From Actinomycetota bacterium (GTDB lineage: Bacteria > Actinomycetota > Actinomycetes > Actinomycetales > Microbacteriaceae), in the NCBI GenBank assembly GCA_005777405.1, contig SXMH01000166.1, positions 1 through 43,530 of the forward strand: 43,530 nucleotides of DNA. Reading direction: 5' to 3'. Below are positions 39,701 through 43,530 of the stretch, piece after piece. The notes beneath the pieces were generated by a model. The model was given only the letters and a program-made list of their open reading frames with translations. It ran no database searches and had not been told where the DNA came from. Position numbers and translations under genes: made by a program. The stretch's first letter is position 1. Every line of letters starts with the position of its first letter.

Positions 39701-40252
39701 GGTTGTCGTGAGATCGGGCAATTCGGAATCAGTGGCCAGCTTTGCCAGTTGTCGCCGCCAACCAGCGAGCCACCTGAACAGCGACCTGGACTCAAGTCCC
39801 AGAAAGGCTAGCCCGACTTCTAGGCTCATTGTCGCGAGGTGGTCCGCGAGCGGCGCTTCCTCACGGATCTCTTCGCGGAGTCGGTTCATGATCGCGGTTG
39901 CGTTGGGCTCACGTCCTCCCCTTCGATAGCCGATTGCCGCTGCAAAACCAAATGAAAGACGCTCCTCTCTGCTCAAGCTCGGCTCGAGGAGCGCCAGATC
40001 GAACACGTGCGCACTTACTAGAAAGGCTTGGCGCCGCCGTCCAGCGGGATACAAATCGCGGGCTTGGTCTACGGAAGCGATCCCGTGTAGGTACCAGGCC
40101 GTGTCCAGAAGAGAGGTGTCGATTTCGTTGCTTCGCAGTATCAGGCCTACTTCGGCTTTTGCCAAAGCCTCTTGGAGCTCTTCAGGACTCGGAAGTCCCG
40201 ATCTTCCGCCGAGGGCACCCCTCAGCAGTGCGAGGTCTAGAGCCCGCTCCAC
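36761..40252 (-). CDS. Large SF2 (Ski2-like) DEAD/DEAH-type helicase, HamB-like
   Basis: This 1163-aa protein has a 300-residue N-terminal region of unknown fold, then helicase motif I VPTSGGKSLVAQLLAVEFLA (about 307), Ib-like VVPTRGLGREV, motif II FIFDEAQLL (DEAQ, about 415), a C-terminal RecA half with YHHAGLPTEVLEALEDAV, TLTDGVNLPVRTVVLYD (motif V) and AMGRAGRAGRETEG (motif VI), and a long C-terminal extension of about 400 residues. The pattern is Ski2/Brr2-like. The GTG start has AAGGAGA upstream and overlaps the nuclease gene by 16 bp. Helicase-plus-HamA-like nuclease is the Hachiman arrangement. The GC content (about 55% in one 60-base count) marks it as foreign. Confidence 0.85.
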   Translation of the reverse strand: MERALDLALLRGALGGRSGLPSPEELQEALAKAEVGLILRSNEIDTSLLDTAWYLHGIASVDQARDLYPAGRRRQAFLVSAHVFDLALLEPSLSREERLSFGFAAAIGYRRGGREPNATAIMNRLREEIREEAPLADHLATMSLEVGLAFLGLESRSLFRWLAGWRRQLAKLATDSELPDLTTTAFGPTHMLTLGAEDMFVALVRGNSERRERSRARLLSVVRDQAGPEDLNAKWVAAHLLEFAEEAFDGSLWNPDILPPSVPAIVRQSFTAGSPAVVTLWEPQKGLLTGSQSPLDPEVRRMVLAVPTSGGKSLVAQLLAVEFLARTDRSICYVVPTRGLGREVRRAMSQRVRLLQKETAAESLDFSSFWNIGVPLTWDTVPADVEVMTPERLGHLLRHDAEAVVDKFGMFIFDEAQLLKEHGRGFVLESVIAALDLLTRGTDHRIALISAAMGNAGSIAQWLSPLGSGLLHESDWRGPRRLHAVFNTRADWGSTTVEGGAGHTWRYRHTTNLAGLIRVRTADGQTVSLSTRGDTGWRLVRKSKVDPPGTDGYTRDSTRSTKQYQIAADMVRALGHAGSVLIVASTRSQAESLAKALAMSGEESGELTTLVDFVRQQLGSDHPLVRALRCGVGYHHAGLPTEVLEALEDAVKADQLPFLACTSTLTDGVNLPVRTVVLYDQSYPGQPEDSRLRGARLVNAMGRAGRAGRETEGWIVLVRAAEPSEQDFADLNPLPDDLAITSSLTTDSALESAAALESSLRNGHDAIFSAAGSAASFVSFVWQMLAAEEKQGSLVSSIDVGEIVGSTLMASQSAEARRIYLSIASATKDSYSSTERSARQRWPRTGTSISSARSLDAIAESLADQVLADPSFDGSAPMDALTLLGPELASLLALPEAPAWFFRTTVRGDQISVDPGSLLRDWMAGSSLPDLASSYLADVADPGWRIEQMVTAVAQQFEHYLSWTVGALVDLVNWHLESQGSQEFFCPELGGLIRYGVDDSRSLKLMMSGFRSRRLAKVVVAEAPDDFQSVEDTRAWLAGLTIAEWRATFGATTSELLDLVDFTRTRQRSLLRALLEEGSIGISITGLSTWAFSSGDLTLRPVDGEPPPASLGLYCDTELVALVNTGDHSDTQAILETGISIDLRVDAEQPSILYVSLAADDGQ

Positions 40253-41082
40253 ACAATCTCCTTAACCCGATCGGAGAATCCTGCATAGTCAGGCATAGCA
40301 ATGACGAGCGCTTCGGTTTGCGTCGATTGGCTGAATTCGGGAAACGCAGTGCGGATAGACCGGAAAGTCCGCGGGCCGCTTGGCGCGTGGACTTCTGAGG
40401 TCCCGACTGCCACCCCCACGCCCGCGCGGTCGCTTCGATCAAACCAAAGGTCGACCATGCTGCCGTACAGTTCAGCTAAGTCGTCTTCCTCCACCATGGA
40501 CTCCGGGGCTGCAAGCTTTGCCAAGTACTCGTGGCCGCGCTGAGCGAGTTGCTTGCTGGCTCGGTTGATCGTGCCAGAGACTCTGCCAGTCGCATCATGC
40601 TTCTTGATCTCCCAAAGCCTGAAGACCAAGACTCCCTGATGGTCCGTGTAGATCACCAGACCATCACCACCGGGCTCCAACGGATCCGCCTTCACGCGGT
40701 GCACGCGCCTCAACTGACGGCCATCGGCCGTAGGCGATCGCTCGCCCAGCAAGAGGTTCCAGATGATTTCCGCGACGTGCCCTTGGAGGTGATCAGCGTT
40801 CGGCGGATTCTCCGGGCTCCCAAATCCGATGCTTGCGTAGGTTTTGACGGTGGCTAGAGCTGTTCCGACTTCTGCAGGCCCACCATCGCGCCTCCGACGC
40901 CACCGTTCCAGGACTGGAGACACGCCACACGCAACACTCATTGCGAAGTCAGCGACCAGTTGCGCAGCGAACTCTCGGTCTTGCGCACTCAACGAGAGGC
41001 CGCCGACGATGTAGGCCACAGGCGATCCGGCTGCAACGTCTGAGAGGCCCAGCAGCGGTGTCAAGCTAGGCGGAACGGGCAT
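40237..41082 (-). CDS. PD-(D/E)XK nuclease-like protein resembling HamA (DUF1837)
   Basis: This 281-aa protein has GHVAEIIWNLLLGE (a helix with the first Glu, about 110-123), then GGDGLVIYTD and VFRLWEIKKHD (about 140-165), which supply the Asp and E-x-K of the PD-(D/E)XK core. A following helix (ASKQLAQRGHEYLAKL) fits HamA/DUF1837 proteins of Hachiman defence. I start at the ATG at 41082, which has AGGAGGT about 9 nt upstream; the track's 40 extra residues are basic and low in structure. It is coupled to the helicase gene. The HamA assignment is by motif order and partner, not by search, so a different restriction-like family is possible. Confidence 0.72.
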   Translation of the reverse strand: MPVPPSLTPLLGLSDVAAGSPVAYIVGGLSLSAQDREFAAQLVADFAMSVACGVSPVLERWRRRRDGGPAEVGTALATVKTYASIGFGSPENPPNADHLQGHVAEIIWNLLLGERSPTADGRQLRRVHRVKADPLEPGGDGLVIYTDHQGVLVFRLWEIKKHDATGRVSGTINRASKQLAQRGHEYLAKLAAPESMVEEDDLAELYGSMVDLWFDRSDRAGVGVAVGTSEVHAPSGPRTFRSIRTAFPEFSQSTQTEALVIAMPDYAGFSDRVKEIVWSGL

Positions 41083-41227
41083 CGTCCTTGCACCTCCTGA
41101 TCGACACTCATTATTGCCGACGATGGACCCCCTCTTGCTCGTTCTCTGCGCAAAATGCGCGAGCCTGGGTGCGCGGTGCAAGAATGAGCCCTCCTGAGCC
41201 ACGAGACGGGAGTACTGGAGAGCTCTG

Positions 41228-41329
41228 CTACTGCAGCCTGAACACTCTCGCGATGTCTAGCACGCGGATCGCGGCGATCTGCGTTGCCGTCACTGGTGAG
41301 CGAAGCAAAGTTGCTTGCTCAATGTTCAA
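41228..41329 (-). CDS. Tentative 33-aa ORF in the gap between PIN-like and nuclease genes
   Basis: A TTG-start frame in the 262-bp gap reads LLRSPVTATQIAAIRVLDIA near its middle, with protein-like composition. No SD is obvious and it is too short for the track. It may be a small regulator, a remnant or chance. The rest of 41083-41344 shows only the SD of the nuclease gene. Confidence 0.2.
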   Translation of the reverse strand: MNIEQATLLRSPVTATQIAAIRVLDIARVFRLQ

Positions 41330-41344
41330 CCGGCCAAGCCGACG

Positions 41345-42445
41345 CTAAGCCGCCAGCAGTCTTTCCAAGATGTCCGCTAGGTCCGCGGGAGACCTAGGCA
41401 AATGGGTATTCATCGCCTTGTCGAGGCCCGCAGTCACGACGGCATTTCGTACCGAAGCGTCTGTAAAGACGATGTCGCAATATGGAACTGCCAACGCCAG
41501 AGCAGCGATGTCGTGAAGGTCGTTGTCTGTCCACAATCGATTGGCGTCACGGTGATACTGCACCTTGAGCCCAACAAACACCGCGCTAGCTGGCATTGAG
41601 AGCGGAAGCTCCAGGAACTGGTCCGTGTGTTCCGCAATGTCCGAAAGGGTCATTCCACGAGTCATCAGCTCGAGATTGAGCATGTCAATCAACTCGAGAC
41701 TCAGGTGTCTTGCTGCCAATACGTCGAGCAAGCGACCCTTGCGCCAGTGTCTGCTCAGCAGGTGGTCCGCAAAGTACTGCTCAATCAGCACATTGTTGTG
41801 GTGACTCTCGCGCGATCGTTCAGGTTGGAAGCCGTTGGCGCGAAGCGTCGAAATCTCCGAATCTCGAGGGCCAGCGAGGAGTTCCTTCTCCGCCCTTCTT
41901 TCAAGTTTCGAAAGCCAGTCGGGGTCCCCACGGTGCGGCTCTTCACGTGCTCGATCCGTAACGTCGTTCCCGGTATCCTGATCAATCACTCGGAGCCCAC
42001 CCTTCTTGCCGAACCCGTGCAACATCGACTTACCGACCAGGTCGAAAGAGCCCCAACCAAGCCCTCTGCCACCAATCTTCTCGTCTAGAAGTGCCTGCAA
42101 TTCCAGACGGAACACCTCAGGCAAACCAGCCAGGTACTCGAAGTCTGTGAGTTCATCGATCAACTCCACTACGTCATCCCGCTGGCGCGGATTCCTGATC
42201 GCCGAAAACTCCTCTACAAAAGATGTGGTCAGGACGATCCGAACTGATCGAACACCGCGCGCTGCGCGGAGAGCAGCGAGTAACTGGTCGTAAGCGGCGG
42301 AACCTCGCCCAAGGGACGCTTTCGTGAGGTTAATCCAGTGGTTAAGGTCCAAGTACAAGAGAGGCGGAGGGCGGGAAGGTAGGCGTATCCCCGGCGGCCA
42401 GATCAGTCCGATGCCGCGGCCCACCGAGGTGCGGTCGTCTGCCAT
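41345..42445 (-). CDS. PIN-like domain protein, first gene of the low-GC defence-like operon
   Basis: This 366-aa protein looks like a large PIN-type ribonuclease. PLLYLDLNHWINLT (about 28-41) gives the first acidic residue, SFVEEFSAI the next, and DNDLHDIAALALAVPYCDI with VFTDASVRNAV (about 312-340) the last Asp residues in the usual D-x4-A...TxD order. The middle 150 residues are charged and helical. An ATG with TAGCTT 6 nt upstream gives a leaderless promoter of the host type, so it is likely expressed here. It reads toward the nuclease and helicase genes, 262 bp away. A third nuclease beside HamAB-like genes is not something I know as standard. Confidence 0.72.
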   Translation of the reverse strand: MADDRTSVGRGIGLIWPPGIRLPSRPPPLLYLDLNHWINLTKASLGRGSAAYDQLLAALRAARGVRSVRIVLTTSFVEEFSAIRNPRQRDDVVELIDELTDFEYLAGLPEVFRLELQALLDEKIGGRGLGWGSFDLVGKSMLHGFGKKGGLRVIDQDTGNDVTDRAREEPHRGDPDWLSKLERRAEKELLAGPRDSEISTLRANGFQPERSRESHHNNVLIEQYFADHLLSRHWRKGRLLDVLAARHLSLELIDMLNLELMTRGMTLSDIAEHTDQFLELPLSMPASAVFVGLKVQYHRDANRLWTDNDLHDIAALALAVPYCDIVFTDASVRNAVVTAGLDKAMNTHLPRSPADLADILERLLAA

Positions 42446-42451
42446 ACGTGA

Positions 42452-42457
42452 AAGCTA
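42452..42457 (-). promoter_or_regulatory. -10 element of the PIN-like gene, leaderless type
   Basis: TAGCTT lies 6 nt before the ATG at 42445. The rest of 42458-42674 is AT-richer and shows no gene. Confidence 0.5.
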
Positions 42458-42674
42458 GAGGACTCCTACGACCTTTGAGCGATCCGGAAAGAACACCTAA
42501 GTGCAGCCGAAGCCGTCGGTGAAAACGAACCAAGAGCACAAGTCAGTTTCCCGATCTTGAACTCAAGGCAGATGGAGTAGGCAGCTAGAGCACCGCATTC
42601 GCGGCTTTCGGGGTCGAATTGACTAGCGCTTGCTCGTCGTTATGACATCGCGCGCCGACATTCGCGCAATTCAA

Positions 42675-42989
42675 CTAGGAGCGTGCGAGCCGTCGCTGGA
42701 GGAAGCGGCGCTCGGGGTCGGAGGGGGCTGACTCGAGGGCTCGACGGTAGTGGGGCAGAGCATCCGCGCGGCGGCCGGCGCGGCGGAGCAGGTCGGCGCG
42801 GGTGGCGTGCAGGAGTTGGTACTCCCCCGGCTGCGCGTCGAGGTCGAGGGTGTCGAGGAGGGCGAGGCCAGCATTCGGGCCGTCGTGCAAGGCCACGGCG
42901 ATCGCTCGGTTGAGGTCGACGATCGGCGACGGGGCCACCTGGCTGAGGTGGGGGTCAAGGGTGGCGATGCGGGCGAAGTTCGTCGCCAC
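42675..42989 (-). pseudogene. 5'-truncated ECF42-type sigma factor, C-terminal domain only
   Basis: The frame reads VAPSPIVDLNRAIAVALHDG, then LHATRADLLRRAGRRADAL and RRALESAPSDPERRFLQRRL, the TPR-like C-terminal domain of ECF42 sigma factors, a family usually over 400 aa. The sigma2/sigma4 domains (about 300 aa) are missing, and the DNA upstream belongs to another gene. GC content returns to about 70% within this fragment, right beside the low-GC block, so the break probably marks a recombination point. Confidence 0.8.
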
Positions 42990-43177
42990 TAACCCTTACG
43001 CTTCGGGTTGCGCCCAAAGAGCTTGATGATGCTCTTCCAAGCCCCGCCGGTCTTCTTAGTACCGATGTAGTCGCCGCGTTTGTTGTACTTGTCCCAGAGC
43101 CCGGTGCGTGAGTTCTGTTTCTGATAGCGGTCCTTGATGAGCCCGACCCGTTTGCCTTTGCCCGTGTTCTTCGCCAA
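42989..43177 (-). CDS. Small basic hypothetical protein
   Basis: This 62-aa protein, rich in Lys, Gly and Arg (GKGKRVGLIKDRYQKQN, SRTGLWDKYNKRGDY), resembles small proteins of unknown role seen on actinobacterial islands and phages (a TGLW-K/N-R motif). A TTG start has GGAGG 5 nt upstream, a strong SD that decides the start. It reads toward the sigma-factor remnant and its stop abuts that frame. A nucleic-acid-binding role is possible from the charge only. Confidence 0.7.
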   Translation of the reverse strand: MAKNTGKGKRVGLIKDRYQKQNSRTGLWDKYNKRGDYIGTKKTGGAWKSIIKLFGRNPKRKG

Positions 43178-43462
43178 CGAATCCTCCTGATCAAATCGTA
43201 ATGCCGATGATCGTCGAAGGGCGAGAACACGTTTTCTTCAGGGGTGAAGGCGAAGGTCGATTCGCCCATTTCCGACTCGTGGGTCACGAGCAAAAGGCCG
43301 GTTCGGCAGCTCTCTCGTGACCCGCGCGGTGCGCCTCGCCGGATGCTGCCTGGCAGGCTTGATTTGTCCCCACCGGCTCCCCCACACGTTGCTACGCAAC
43401 GCGCGGGGCCCCTCGCGCGGCGTGGGCCCACCTGCTCGCAGGTGCAACCTTGGTTGGCCCGC
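43178..43462. other. Gene-free, structured intergenic region
   Basis: I see no convincing gene here; the three ORFs in the track are low-complexity shadows. The right half (43375-43460) holds several adjacent inverted repeats: CGTTGC-TAC-GCAACG, CACCTGC-TC-GCAGGTG (43429-43444) and CAACC-TT-GGTTG, with CCCAC and GTGGG able to enclose the first. It may be a structured RNA, a recombination site or the 5' region of the small gene. Confidence 0.45.
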
Positions 43463-43507
43463 AAAACGCAGAAACCCTCCCGCTTTGCGGGAGGGTTTCT
43501 GCGTTTT
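43463..43507 (-). terminator. Perfect 21-bp hairpin terminator after the tRNA
   Basis: Two 21-nt arms (around CCCTCCCGC and GCGGGAGGG) pair without mismatch across a TTT loop, with A- and T-runs at the outer ends, so it can stop transcription in both directions. It starts one base past the tRNA 3' end. Confidence 0.85.
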
Positions 43508-43530
43508 GTCGGGCTGACAGGATTTGAACC
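43508..43530 (-). tRNA. tRNA, 3' end only (probably proline)
   Basis: The minus strand ends with GGTTCAAATCCTGTC (T arm) followed by AGCCCGA and a discriminator C, with no encoded CCA. This fits the 3' part of a tRNA whose acceptor begins TCGGGCT, which I associate with actinobacterial tRNA-Pro (GGG anticodon). The anticodon lies outside the window, so the amino acid is not certain. Confidence 0.8.

Noticed and set aside
41083-41202. Longer N-terminus of the HamA-like nuclease gene
   Set aside because: The ATG at 41082 has a good Shine-Dalgarno sequence and the extra 40 residues look unstructured.
43429-43444. Single CRISPR-like repeat unit
   Set aside because: The hairpin occurs once; no repeat-spacer array or cas gene is in the window.
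42955-43464. 169-aa minus-strand ORF across the small gene and intergenic region
   Set aside because: Low-complexity composition. The frame of the 62-aa protein has an SD and a protein-like sequence, while this one has neither.
36575-43530. Duplicated tRNA 3' end as an attachment site for the low-GC block
   Set aside because: I looked at both edges of the block for GGTTCAAATCCTGTC-like sequence and saw none. A second copy may lie outside the window.

Overview
The window is high-GC DNA (60-base spot counts near 70% in backbone genes). It most likely comes from an actinobacterium, plausibly Microbacteriaceae. The support is gene content: an argG start reading MSKVLTSLPVGERVGIA, an alkylresorcinol-type PKS operon, a DUF5997/LysR-like pair, a viral-type TopIB, GTG/TTG starts and many leaderless-type promoters. 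The family assignment is inference.

Region 1 (1-12155, minus strand) begins with the first 17 codons of argG. It then holds a cell-surface polysaccharide locus, read from 12 kb leftward: STAS antagonist, SpoIIE-type PP2C phosphatase, RsbW-like ATPase, a 1094-aa membrane protein, polysaccharide pyruvyl transferase, Wzx-like flippase, two glycosyltransferases, an XRE-HTH/receiver fusion regulator and a PAS-GAF-PAS histidine kinase. Most adjacent genes overlap by 4-8 bp. Three places in the cluster (12128, 4741, 2722) carry the same arrangement: a -10-like hexamer with an AT-rich element, complete as GCACTTTATAGTGC at the first site, at the same offset inside a 16-bp promoter spacer. I propose one regulon, perhaps controlled by the cluster's own XRE-receiver protein.

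Region 2 (12.2-32.3 kb) is mostly housekeeping and accessory backbone. It holds a GNAT, two CNNM/CorC-type membrane proteins, a stress-type SDR, a Rho-N-like small protein and two paralogous membrane-anchored HExxH proteins. It also holds TopIB, an srsABC-like type III PKS/methyltransferase/FAD hydroxylase operon, a transglutaminase, an EamA exporter and an HNH nuclease. Further on come a one-cysteine MsrB, a CDP-alcohol phosphotransferase with an LPG-flippase-like partner, DUF1697, DUF5997 with an HTH-less LysR-like protein, two hypotheticals, a YdcF-like protein and a GT2/ATP-grasp fusion.

Region 3 (32.3-43.5 kb) looks like a defence or genomic island. It has a NERD protein with a DUF4041/GIY-YIG protein, a MazG-like protein overlapping a GIY-YIG/DUF2075 ATPase, and a lower-GC (about 50-55% in spot counts) three-gene block. 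That block encodes a PIN-like protein, a PD-(D/E)XK protein resembling HamA and a 1163-aa Ski2-like helicase resembling HamB. It is followed by a 5'-truncated ECF42-type sigma-factor remnant, a small island-type protein, a structured intergenic region, a perfect 21-bp terminator hairpin and the 3' end of a tRNA (probably Pro) at the window edge.

Across the window a TANNNT hexamer lies exactly 6 nt (twice 7 nt) upstream of many start codons. I used this to choose starts. All functional names rest on motif reading by eye; no database search was run.
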